A stretch of DNA of 23,414 nucleotides from a virus: the IMG/VR virus record IMGVR_UViG_3300008999_000041, positions 1 to 23,414 of that record. One strand, 5' to 3'. Each line of letters opens with the position of its first letter. The first letter of the stretch is position 1. This document shows, piece by piece, positions 13,861-20,209 of this stretch. The position numbers and the translations under genes were made by a program. The notes under the pieces are model-generated. The model was given only the letters and a program-made list of their open reading frames with translations, did no database searches and was not told where the DNA came from.

Positions 13861-14237
13861 TGAACCCTTTTGATTATGTAAATGCGATTAACTATTCTAA
13901 GAAAGATATTATGGTAACTCGTGATGACGAGAAAGCATATGCACCTTTTATGGTAAACCGATCATTATCATACTTTCCCGACACGGTAGTTATTGTTAAT
14001 GAGATGAACAAATTTCACCACCTAGACTCACGTCTACAATTCTCGTTTCTTATAAATATCATTAGGAAACGGAAACGTTTCTCTAAATGGGTAAAACCTG
14101 AATTAGAACATGACCTTGAGTCGGTGAAAGAATATTATGGATATAGTAATGAAAAGGCACGTCAAATACTATCCCTCTTATCACCTTCTCAAATTAAACA
14201 AATAAAAGAAAAGGTGAACAAAGGTGGAAGAAAGTAA
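13860..14237 (+). CDS. gp62: Clamp loader small subunit gp62
   Basis: gp62 is the single non-ATPase subunit of the gp44/62 clamp loader. The marine T4-like form is recognised by 'M-N-P-F-D-Y-V-N-A-I-N', 'M-V-N-R-S-L-S-Y-F-P-D-T-V', 'H-H-L-D-S-R-L-Q-F-S-F-L-I-N-I-I-R-K-R-K-R-F-S-K-W' (in two parts) and the C-terminal 'Y-Y-G-Y-S-N-E-K-A-R-Q-I-L-S-L-L'. At 125 residues it is shorter than T4 gp62 (187), as in marine relatives. ATG 13860 overlaps the dCMP deaminase stop, so the upstream start at 13836 is rejected. The order 62-regA-43 is as in T4, but gene 44 is separated by about 1.95 kb. Confidence 0.88.
   Translation: MNPFDYVNAINYSKKDIMVTRDDEKAYAPFMVNRSLSYFPDTVVIVNEMNKFHHLDSRLQFSFLINIIRKRKRFSKWVKPELEHDLESVKEYYGYSNEKARQILSLLSPSQIKQIKEKVNKGGRK
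14051..14058 (+). promoter_or_regulatory. Possible late promoter inside gene 62 (TATAAATA)
   Basis: An exact late box within the gp62 coding sequence. It could be chance in AT-rich DNA. No other late box is seen before the virion gene gp4 (15092), so it may supply late mRNA for regA through gp4. Confidence 0.35.
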
Positions 14238-14262
14238 CTTAGTCTCATGGAGTCCCTTGAGT

Positions 14263-14634
14263 ATGCTAGAGATAACTCTGGCAGAACCTGACGATTTCCT
14301 CAAAGTGCGTGAAACTCTAACAAGAATTGGAGTCGCATCACGCAAAGAAAACAAACTGTTTCAGTCCTGTCATATCCTCCATAAACAGGGACGATACTAT
14401 GTCGTTCATTTTAAGGAGTTGTTTATACTTGACGGCAAGAAAGCGAACCTAGAACAATCAGATATAGAAAGACGTAATACCATTGCGACACTTCTTTCTG
14501 ACTGGGGTCTAGTAGAGATTCAAAATAAGGAAGTCGCAGTAGACTGTGCTCCACTACGACAAATTAAGATTATCGGATTCAAAGAGAAAGATGAGTGGGA
14601 GTTATGTCCCAAATATAATATCGGAAATAAGTAG
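14263..14634 (+). CDS. regA: RegA translational repressor
   Basis: RegA binds ribosome sites of many early phage mRNAs, including clamp and clamp-loader messages and its own, and blocks translation. From ATG 14263 the 123-residue protein matches T4 RegA (122) almost line by line: 'M-L-E-I-T-L-A-E-P-D-D-F-L-K-V-R-E-T-L-T-R' (M-I-E-I-T-L-K-K-P-E-D-F-L-K-V-K-E-T-L-T-R in T4), 'F-Q-S-C-H-I-L', 'Y-Y-V-V-H-F-K-E-L-F' and 'K-D-E-W-E-L-C-P-K-Y-N-I-G-N'. The longer GTG start at 14224 overlaps gp62 and adds 13 residues with no counterpart, so it is rejected. Only a weak TTGAG precedes the ATG, which suits an autoregulated start. Confidence 0.95.
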   Translation: MLEITLAEPDDFLKVRETLTRIGVASRKENKLFQSCHILHKQGRYYVVHFKELFILDGKKANLEQSDIERRNTIATLLSDWGLVEIQNKEVAVDCAPLRQIKIIGFKEKDEWELCPKYNIGNK

Positions 14635-14643
14635 GAATAAATT

Positions 14644-15090
14644 ATGAGTATAGTGATTGGTGGTGAGTATCGAGTGTTCGCTTCAAATAAGAAATCTTTT
14701 TTTGAAGAGTGTACATGGGCAAAGGGTAGTTTCGAGAATAACGATTATCGTTCTGTAACGCAAGTAGAAACCTATCGAAATGGTTCATACCTAATTCGAC
14801 CAGAGAGTGAGGATGAGGTAGAAGACTTGATGAGTTCGGAGTACTTGGAAGATGATGAGATTTTCGAGTTTGAAGCTTTCGAAGATGTTGAGTTCGAAGA
14901 GTCCTATGATGGATGCGGTATTGATTATGAGTTCGAAGGGTTTAGTGCCGAAGAGGAAGAAAAGTTCCTTGATGACCTTTACGAGTGGGATAACTTTCCC
15001 GATGACTTCTTTCGAGAAAGAGGTTACGATGATGTTGACTATCGCACCTACATAATTGGTTCAGTTGATATAGAATCTGTGGGAAGTTAG
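14644..15090 (+). CDS. Very acidic protein (148 aa), possible DNA mimic
   Basis: About 44 Asp/Glu against about 11 Lys/Arg gives a net charge near -33. The acidic residues cluster from residue 53 on, interspersed with Phe and Tyr (for example 'F-E-F-E-A-F-E-D-V-E-F-E-E'). There is no membrane segment or enzyme motif. Proteins with such charge in phages include DNA mimics that block host nucleases or DNA-binding proteins, but acidic composition alone does not prove this. ATG 14644 follows TAGGAATAAATT. It sits between regA and the head-completion gene, with the GTG of the latter two bases after its stop. I do not recognise a family. Confidence 0.65.
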   Translation: MSIVIGGEYRVFASNKKSFFEECTWAKGSFENNDYRSVTQVETYRNGSYLIRPESEDEVEDLMSSEYLEDDEIFEFEAFEDVEFEESYDGCGIDYEFEGFSAEEEEKFLDDLYEWDNFPDDFFRERGYDDVDYRTYIIGSVDIESVGS

Positions 15091-15091
15091 A

Positions 15092-15469
15092 GTGTACAAT
15101 ACATTCAAGGGCAAGTTCACGCCCAAGAACCCCTACAAGTATTCTGGTAATGTCAAACAGATAATATACCGTAGCAGTTGGGAACGGCTGTTTATGGTAT
15201 ACTGTGACAAGAAACCTGAGATATTACAATGGTCAAGTGAAGAGTACAAAATTCCCTATGTCTTTGAGGGTAAGAATCGCACCTACTATCCCGACTTCTG
15301 GGTTGAGATACTCGACCACAATGGTGAGATGCAAAGAAAGATCATTGAGATAAAACCTCATTACCAAAAGAAGTGGAAGATAAACAAGGTTAAGTGGAAG
15401 GAGGCAAAGAAGTTTGCCGAAGAGAACTACATGGACTTTGAAGTATTCACCGAGAAGGAGTTGTTCTAA
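15092..15469 (+). CDS. gp4: Head completion protein gp4 (TnsA-like nuclease fold)
   Basis: gp4 (also gp50/65) completes the T4 head after DNA packaging and has a TnsA/PD-(D/E)XK endonuclease-like fold. The 125 residues show the family blocks: 'G-K-F-T-P-K-N-P-Y-K-Y-S-G', 'I-Y-R-S-S-W-E-R', 'I-L-Q-W-S-S-E-E-Y-K-I-P-Y', 'Y-Y-P-D-F-W-V', 'I-I-E-I-K-P' and 'F-T-E-K-E-L-F' at the end. The conserved E (S-S-W-E), D (Y-P-D-F) and E-x-K (E-I-K) form the expected active site. The start is GTG 15092, two bases after the upstream stop, supported by similarity running to the N-terminus. It is a virion gene in a replication neighbourhood. The next gene overlaps (TAATG). Confidence 0.82.
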   Translation: MYNTFKGKFTPKNPYKYSGNVKQIIYRSSWERLFMVYCDKKPEILQWSSEEYKIPYVFEGKNRTYYPDFWVEILDHNGEMQRKIIEIKPHYQKKWKINKVKWKEAKKFAEENYMDFEVFTEKELF

Positions 15470-15660
15470 TGAGAACAGTATATCGTTTCAAAGGTAAATT
15501 GTTTCGTAAGTTGGTCAACATTGCAGACCGAGTAGACATCTGGTTTCGCAACACTTTCAACCGCAGTCCCAAACAAAAGGCACTTGAGTTGTCTCAGGAT
15601 GCTATTTCTATGAAGAAGTTGGATAAGACTATCGGAAAGAAACTGGGTATAATTGAATGA
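15469..15660 (+). CDS. Small basic helical protein (63 aa), unknown
   Basis: It starts at the TAATG overlap with gp4 and ends overlapping the oxygenase-like gene by four bases (ATGA). The peptide is basic, with a helical N-terminal part 'Y-R-F-K-G-K-L-F-R-K-L-V-N-I-A-D-R-V-D-I-W-F' and Lys-rich C-terminus 'M-K-K-L-D-K-T-I-G-K-K-L-G'. No transmembrane segment or known motif. Tight coupling to both neighbours supports a real gene; function unknown. Confidence 0.6.
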   Translation: MRTVYRFKGKLFRKLVNIADRVDIWFRNTFNRSPKQKALELSQDAISMKKLDKTIGKKLGIIE

Positions 15661-16229
15661 ACCTGATTGGATTTGACAAACACATCGAAGAGATTCGTGC
15701 GAAGAAACATTGGTGGGGGCCTAAACAGAAGATTGACTGGACTTGGGGTGAGTGTATGCCTGTAATCGATACCCACCCTTTGAACCACTATGACTGGAAT
15801 AGGGAAAAAAACCGATTAGGTATGAACTCATTCCATCAGAGACCTTCTGCACCTCAGATCGCAAAGGACGTTTTTAAGGAGATGCACGAGTTCTTTGTGC
15901 CTCCTGCTCCAAAGAAATTCGACTACTCCAAAGGGCCGCCCCATATCTCAAACATTGCGTTTTGTGGATTTGGTCAGAACTCTGGTTCGTACCCAAGACA
16001 TAAAGACAGTATGGATGTGTTCCTACTTCAGATGCTCGGTGAGTGTAAAATCACTATCGGGTATAATGCAGAACCAAGGAATGCAGACGAAACTGTTGTT
16101 ATGAAACCAGGCGATTGCGTGTTTATCCCAAGGGGAACATGGCATAAACTGGAACCCACAGTATCACGAGTCACATTCTCATTTGGTTTTGAGAGTGACC
16201 CTGACTGTGACCCATCTACATTTATATAA
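15657..16229 (+). CDS. Cupin/JmjC-like 2-oxoglutarate oxygenase
   Basis: The C-terminal half is a double-stranded beta-helix: 'S-Y-P-R-H-K-D-S-M-D-V-F-L-L-Q-M-L-G-E' carries the H-x-D iron motif (H115, D117), then 'V-M-K-P-G-D-C-V-F-I-P-R-G-T-W-H-K-L-E' supplies the distal His (H163) and the typical P-G-D ... P-x-G-x-W-H block of JmjC/ribosomal-oxygenase proteins. This predicts an Fe(II)/2OG hydroxylase acting on protein or nucleic acid. The N-terminal 100 residues contain many Trp and His and may recognise the substrate. At 190 residues it is short for bacterial ribosomal oxygenases (about 370). It ends just before the hsp20 promoter. Fold is well supported; substrate unknown. Confidence 0.72.
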   Translation: MNLIGFDKHIEEIRAKKHWWGPKQKIDWTWGECMPVIDTHPLNHYDWNREKNRLGMNSFHQRPSAPQIAKDVFKEMHEFFVPPAPKKFDYSKGPPHISNIAFCGFGQNSGSYPRHKDSMDVFLLQMLGECKITIGYNAEPRNADETVVMKPGDCVFIPRGTWHKLEPTVSRVTFSFGFESDPDCDPSTFI

Positions 16230-16235
16230 AAAAAC

Positions 16236-16264
16236 TTGACTTTATAAGTTAAAAATGTTATATA
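16236..16264 (+). promoter_or_regulatory. Sigma-70-type promoter of hsp20
   Basis: TTGACT (16236-16241), 17 bp, TATATA (16259-16264), extended -10 TGT. The predicted start at 16271 is the first base of hairpin I of the hsp20 leader. The leader is about 84 bases, the longest of the promoter-linked leaders I could place directly before a gene in this window, except that of the intragenic promoter at 17015. Confidence 0.65.
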
Positions 16265-16270
16265 TAGTAG

Positions 16271-16354
16271 TGTCACAATAATGTGACAACCGTAGGAATG
16301 CCGATAATCGGGTTCCTATTCATCTTGCTAAATTAATATAGGAGATAAAGCGAC
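16271..16354 (+). promoter_or_regulatory. Three-hairpin hsp20 leader, ROSE-like RNA thermometer candidate
   Basis: Hairpin I: TGTCACA 16271-16277 with TGTGACA 16282-16288. Hairpin II: TAGGAA 16293-16298 with TTCCTA 16313-16318, plus an inner CCGA/TCGG stem. Hairpin III: AUCUUGCUA 16322-16330 pairs with UAGGAGAU 16339-16346. It uses all eight 3' bases, one U-G pair and a single bulged G (16327), and hides the Shine-Dalgarno AGGAG (16340-16344). UUGCU opposite the ribosome site with a bulged G is the hallmark of ROSE thermometers of small heat-shock genes. Confidence 0.6.
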
Positions 16355-16771
16355 ATGACAAATCTAAAAGTAGGTAAAAATCTATTCCCACGTTCCGCAT
16401 TTATTGGTTTCGACCATTTGTTCAATGAACTGGAATACGCAACCAAACACGCCAATGACCATTATCCGCCTCACAACATAGTGAAGTTAACGGAGGATGA
16501 GTTCTTAATTGAGGTCGCAGTTGCGGGATTCAAAGAAGATGAACTAAATGTAGAACAGAAAGAACGCTCATTGACCATTAGTGGTTCACATGAGTCTAGA
16601 GACCGAGAAGTAATACATCGTGGTATATCCACTAAGGCCTTTAGGAGACAATTCAGACTTTCTGAGTATGTCCTAGTATCTGGTGCTTCACTCAAAGACG
16701 GTATCCTTGCAGTTACGTTGAAGTTAGAAATCCCACAAGAGAAGCAGCCTCGTAAAATTAAAATTTCATAA
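16355..16771 (+). CDS. hsp20: Small heat-shock protein Hsp20 (IbpA-like)
   Basis: This 138-residue alpha-crystallin-type chaperone holds unfolding proteins in solution. The central domain runs from about residue 40: 'D-E-F-L-I-E-V-A-V-A-G-F-K-E-D-E-L-N-V', 'L-T-I-S-G', 'F-R-R-Q-F-R-L-S-E-Y-V' and 'A-S-L-K-D-G-I-L-A-V-T-L' (the G-x-L signature). The C-terminus ends 'K-I-K-I-S', an I-x-I oligomer motif. IbpA-like Hsp20 genes are common in marine T4-like phages and are thought to support capsid or tail protein folding. It has its own promoter and a structured leader that looks thermosensitive. ATG 16355 is ten bases after AGGAG. Confidence 0.93.
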   Translation: MTNLKVGKNLFPRSAFIGFDHLFNELEYATKHANDHYPPHNIVKLTEDEFLIEVAVAGFKEDELNVEQKERSLTISGSHESRDREVIHRGISTKAFRRQFRLSEYVLVSGASLKDGILAVTLKLEIPQEKQPRKIKIS

Positions 16772-16791
16772 AATTTTTCGAGGAAACATAC

Positions 16792-16875
16792 ATGAAAACC
16801 GACTCCAAGATGGAGTTCGGGTTGGCAGTTATTAGCATTGCGTTGATGATAACTGCGTTACATCCCTTACTCTAG
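16792..16875 (+). CDS. Possible 27-aa membrane micropeptide
   Basis: A short frame begins at ATG 16792, six bases after GAGGAAA (16780-16786). The peptide has a charged start (M-K-T-D-S-K-M-E) followed by one hydrophobic helix (F-G-L-A-V-I-S-I-A-L-M-I-T-A-L) and a short tail, as in single-pass membrane peptides. It fills the gap after hsp20 and ends five bases before the 16880-16916 hairpin. Very short frames arise by chance, but the good ribosome site and the clean membrane pattern favour translation. Confidence 0.5.
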   Translation: MKTDSKMEFGLAVISIALMITALHPLL

Positions 16876-16879
16876 TAAA

Positions 16880-16916
16880 CTCAGATGGGGGAGGGAAACT
16901 TCCCCCATCACTTGAG
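16880..16916 (+). other. Strong GC-rich hairpin before the GT25-like gene
   Basis: GATGGGGGA (16884-16892) pairs perfectly with TCCCCCATC (16901-16909) around an eight-base loop. An outer CTCA (16880-16883) pairs with TGAG (16913-16916) across a three-base bulge. No T-run follows, so it is not a standard terminator. The outer arm covers the GAG just upstream of ATG 16924 and may limit its translation or protect the mRNA end. Confidence 0.55.
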
Positions 16917-16923
16917 ACTCTAT

Positions 16924-17661
16924 ATGAAAGCATACATGATAGCAGACCTAAACAATCCTGTCTCCGTGAAGTATACAGAGATTGCATTGGAATCGTGGTC
17001 AAAACAATCTCTTCTTGACATTGAAGTCATTCAGTGTTATACTCCCGATACCATTTCAGAGTTAGAACCCCTCTACAACTTTCAGACCTTACTCCAGAAA
17101 TTTCAGAAAGGTGTAGAGAGTACTAAGTCAGAACGTGCGTGTGACATAAGTCATTGGCAACTTGTTAAGAAACGTGCAGAGAGTGAAGAACGATTCTTTG
17201 TTATGGAACACGATTCATATCTTGAAGATGTCGATGAGTTCAAACGTCAGTTTGATTTCACTATGGAACATGGACTGGATTGGGCGAATCTTGGGTTATA
17301 TATGTCGTGTTATTCATTCTCTCGTAGGTGTGCGATCTTTATGAACAACTTATTATTGAACCAAGGATTCCCTCTGAATGGAGGAACCTATGGTTGTGCT
17401 GAGAGACTGGTAAAGACTTACTTGTCTAATAATGAAACCAACAAACGATACACGTGGATGACCCATCACCCCAACACCGAGTGTGTGTCTGTGGGTAGGA
17501 CTGCGAAGGAACTGTTCGAGGCTTACAACTTTGCGGGTACTAACTGCGATTTCAAGAGATCATCTAACCAAGTTGTTTCTAAGTCTCAGGGTATCACTCT
17601 ACAACACAATGTTGTGAAAAAAAGTATTTGGGACAGAAAGGGTTTCAAAGTTATTGCTTGA
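16924..17661 (+). CDS. GT25-like glycosyltransferase
   Basis: The layout resembles family 25 (LPS-type) glycosyltransferases: a Rossmann-like start 'K-A-Y-M-I-A-D-L', the block 'R-A-C-D-I-S-H-W-Q-L-V' (about 71-81, as in A-C-x-x-S-H), and 'F-F-V-M-E-H-D-S-Y-L' (E-H-D at 95-97) where typical enzymes have E-D-D. A later 'G-T-Y-G-C-A-E-R' block fits acceptor-side sequence. ATG 16924 is preferred to ATG 16885, which lies within a hairpin and adds 13 unlike residues. At 245 residues it is a complete single domain. The changed metal motif leaves activity uncertain. Its TGA (17659-17661) is inside the -35 of the gp43 promoter. Confidence 0.62.
   Translation: MKAYMIADLNNPVSVKYTEIALESWSKQSLLDIEVIQCYTPDTISELEPLYNFQTLLQKFQKGVESTKSERACDISHWQLVKKRAESEERFFVMEHDSYLEDVDEFKRQFDFTMEHGLDWANLGLYMSCYSFSRRCAIFMNNLLLNQGFPLNGGTYGCAERLVKTYLSNNETNKRYTWMTHHPNTECVSVGRTAKELFEAYNFAGTNCDFKRSSNQVVSKSQGITLQHNVVKKSIWDRKGFKVIA
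17015..17043 (+). promoter_or_regulatory. Possible intragenic promoter in the GT25-like gene
   Basis: TTGACA (17015-17020), 17 bp, TATACT (17038-17043) with TGT extension, a strong sigma-70 match inside coding sequence. No gene starts nearby, so it could be a chance match or an additional start for gp43 mRNA. Confidence 0.3.
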
Positions 17662-17686
17662 CATTTAGTCTTCCATCCTGTATAAT
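17658..17686 (+). promoter_or_regulatory. Consensus sigma-70 promoter of DNA polymerase gene 43
   Basis: A perfect TTGACA (17658-17663), 17 bp, TATAAT (17681-17686). Predicted start about 17693 gives a 20-base leader with CGGAGA before ATG 17713. The stop of the upstream gene lies in the -35 box. It lacks the TGA/TGTG spacer motif of the 8125-type promoters, so it may be in a different expression class. Confidence 0.8.
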
Positions 17687-17712
17687 GTGTAACATATGAC
17701 TACGGAGACCTT

Positions 17713-20178
17713 ATGGATTTTTATACATCAATTGACCGATATGGTTCAACCCTCTTATATCGAGGATACTCGGGCGGACAACGAGTAAAGAAACGCATCT
17801 CATTCAAACCCACTATGTACGTGAATGCACGTAATAAGAATAGTGAGTGGAAGACACTGGAAGGTCGATCAGTCGAACCTTTACAGTTTGAGACTATGCG
17901 TGAAGCGACAGAGTTCAGTAAAAGATATCAACACGTAGACAACTTCAAAGTCTATGGACAAAACAATTTCATCTCACAATTTATTGCAGAGAAGTTTCCG
18001 AGAGACATTAAGTTTGATCGTGAACTGCCTGTAATCACCACCATCGATATTGAGGTTGCCTCCGATGAAGGATTCCCCGAACCAGACAAAGCAGACTATC
18101 CAGTTATCTCAATATGTACCAAATCCAGTAAAGAAGACTTCTTTCGTGTGTGGGGTCTGGGTGACTATGACCCACCTGAGAACGCAATCTACAAGAAGTG
18201 CGATACTGAACTCCAATTACTAGATCAGTTCCTAGACTACTGGCAGAATCATGGGTCACCTGATATCGTCACTGGTTGGAACACCAAGGGATTCGACATC
18301 CCCTATCTTGTTAACAGAACAAGAAAGGTAATCGGAGAAGAGTCTACCAAGAGATACTCGCCATGGGGTGTTGTGTCCGCACGTACTGTACGTGGTAAGA
18401 TGGGACAGAAAGACGTAGAGACCTATGATATCATGGGTATTGCACAGTTGGACTACTATGACCTGTTTCAGAAGTTTACTTACAATACTCTTGGTCAACA
18501 AGAATCATATCGACTAGACCATATCGCCCACGTAGTTCTGGGTGAACGCAAACTGTCTTATGAAGAACATGGTTCTCTTCACACACTGTACAAGGAAGAC
18601 CACCAGAAGTTTATTGACTATAACATTCGTGATGTTGAACTGGTTGACCTACTGGAAGAGAAACTCGGACTGATTACTCTTGCGATGACTATGGCGTATC
18701 GTGGTGGTGTGAACTATGAAGAAGTGTTTGGTACGACTACTATCTGGGATACCATCATCTATCGTATTCTAAACCTCCAGAAGATTGCAGTACCATCCAA
18801 GACCGAGAAACCTAAAGGCGACTTTGCGGGTGGTTACGTAAAAGAACCCCAAGTCGGTTCCCATGACTGGGTAACATCCTTTGACTTGAACTCCCTGTAT
18901 CCTATGATTATTGTTCAATACAATATGTCACCTGAGACAGTAGTCGATGGTCTGGTAGATACTGATGTGGAACGGATGCTTGCGGGTGTGACCAATACCG
19001 CTGGTAATTACTCGGTTGCACCATCTGGTGTTCGATTTACCAAAGAGAAAGAGGGTATCATTCCAGAGGTTATTCGTAAGTACTATGCGGAACGTAAGAT
19101 GATAAAACGTGAGATGTTGGATGCACAACAAGAGTTTGAACAGACTCCGACCAAGGCACTGTCCAACAAGATTGCGACCCTAGACAACCAACAGATGTCG
19201 ATCAAGATTCTTATGAACAGTCTCTATGGTGCATTGGGTAATCGATGGTTCCGATACTTCGATCAACGAGTGGCAGAGTCTATCACTCTGGCGGGTCAGT
19301 TGTCTATCAAGTGGGCAGAACGTGCGGTTAACCAAGAGATGAACAAACTTCTCAATACTGACGAGGACTATGTGATTGCGATTGATACTGACTCGGTCTA
19401 TATGCGTATGGGTAAGTTGGTTGATCAGTTCAAACCCAAAGACCCTGTTAAGTTCCTTGACAAGATTTGTTCTGAACACTTCGAACCTGTACTGACCAAT
19501 GCATATAAAGACCTTGCAGACTATACCAATGCATATGTGAATCGTATGGAGATGGGTCGTGAGGTGATTGCAGATCGTGGTATCTGGGTTGCCAAGAAAC
19601 GTTACATTCTAAACGTACATAACAACGAGGGTGTCCAGTACGCAGAACCCAAACTCAAGATGATGGGTATCGAGGCGGTTAAGTCTAGTACTCCACAGGT
19701 TGTGCGTAAGAAGTTCAAAGAAATCTTTGGTGTTATCATCAATGGAACCGAGGATGAGACTCAAGGGTATATTCGTGACTTCCGCAATGAGTTTACCAGT
19801 CTGCCCGCAGAGGATGTATCATTCCCTCGTGGGGTGAGTGACATCAAGAAGTGGGGTGACCGCAAGACCATCTACAAGAAGGCGTGTCCTATTCATGTTC
19901 GGGGTGCGTTACTGTACAACAAATACACCAAGGGTATGCGACACGAGTCAATCAAGAATGGTGAGAAGATCAAGTTTGTCTATCTCAAGACACCTAATCC
20001 TATCAAGGAGAATGTGATCTCATATCCACAGAACTTGCCTCGTGAGTTGCAACTGGAGAAGTATGTAGATTATGACAAGATGTTCTTTAAGACATTCCTT
20101 AGCCCACTAGAACCCATACTGGATGCGGTGGGGTGGACTGCGGAACCAACTTCGTCATTAGATGATTTTTTCTCTTGA
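17713..20178 (+). CDS. gp43: Family B DNA polymerase gp43
   Basis: gp43 is the replicative polymerase with 3'-5' proofreading. Exonuclease motifs: 'T-I-D-I-E-V' (Exo I, about 110-115), '[10 protein letters not shown]' (Exo II) and 'Y-N-I-R-D-V-E-L' (Exo III). Polymerase motifs: 'D-L-N-S-L-Y-P-M-I' (motif A, near 390), '[13 protein letters not shown]' (motif B, near 498) and 'I-D-T-D-S-V-Y' (motif C, near 557). The C-terminus ends 'L-D-D-F-F-S', a clamp-binding peptide like that of T4 gp43. At 821 residues it is shorter than T4 (898), as in marine relatives. No intein or split is seen. Its stop codon is part of the promoter for the next gene. Confidence 0.97.
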   Translation: MDFYTSIDRYGSTLLYRGYSGGQRVKKRISFKPTMYVNARNKNSEWKTLEGRSVEPLQFETMREATEFSKRYQHVDNFKVYGQNNFISQFIAEKFPRDIKFDRELPVITTIDIEVASDEGFPEPDKADYPVISICTKSSKEDFFRVWGLGDYDPPENAIYKKCDTELQLLDQFLDYWQNHGSPDIVTGWNTKGFDIPYLVNRTRKVIGEESTKRYSPWGVVSARTVRGKMGQKDVETYDIMGIAQLDYYDLFQKFTYNTLGQQESYRLDHIAHVVLGERKLSYEEHGSLHTLYKEDHQKFIDYNIRDVELVDLLEEKLGLITLAMTMAYRGGVNYEEVFGTTTIWDTIIYRILNLQKIAVPSKTEKPKGDFAGGYVKEPQVGSHDWVTSFDLNSLYPMIIVQYNMSPETVVDGLVDTDVERMLAGVTNTAGNYSVAPSGVRFTKEKEGIIPEVIRKYYAERKMIKREMLDAQQEFEQTPTKALSNKIATLDNQQMSIKILMNSLYGALGNRWFRYFDQRVAESITLAGQLSIKWAERAVNQEMNKLLNTDEDYVIAIDTDSVYMRMGKLVDQFKPKDPVKFLDKICSEHFEPVLTNAYKDLADYTNAYVNRMEMGREVIADRGIWVAKKRYILNVHNNEGVQYAEPKLKMMGIEAVKSSTPQVVRKKFKEIFGVIINGTEDETQGYIRDFRNEFTSLPAEDVSFPRGVSDIKKWGDRKTIYKKACPIHVRGALLYNKYTKGMRHESIKNGEKIKFVYLKTPNPIKENVISYPQNLPRELQLEKYVDYDKMFFKTFLSPLEPILDAVGWTAEPTSSLDDFFS

Positions 20179-20203
20179 CTTTAGTTGATGACTGTGGTAT
20201 TAT
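20175..20203 (+). promoter_or_regulatory. Leaderless-type promoter of the gene at 20210
   Basis: TTGACT (20175-20180), 17 bp, TATTAT (20198-20203), extended -10 TGG. Predicted transcription start is 20210, the A of the ATG. It is almost a copy of the gene 46 promoter at 8125. The gp43 TGA (20176-20178) is within the -35. Confidence 0.7.
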
Positions 20204-20209
20204 AACACC

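Noticed and set aside
14224-14262. Longer GTG start for RegA
   Set aside because: It overlaps gp62 and adds 13 residues absent from T4 RegA, whose N-terminus aligns exactly with ATG 14263.
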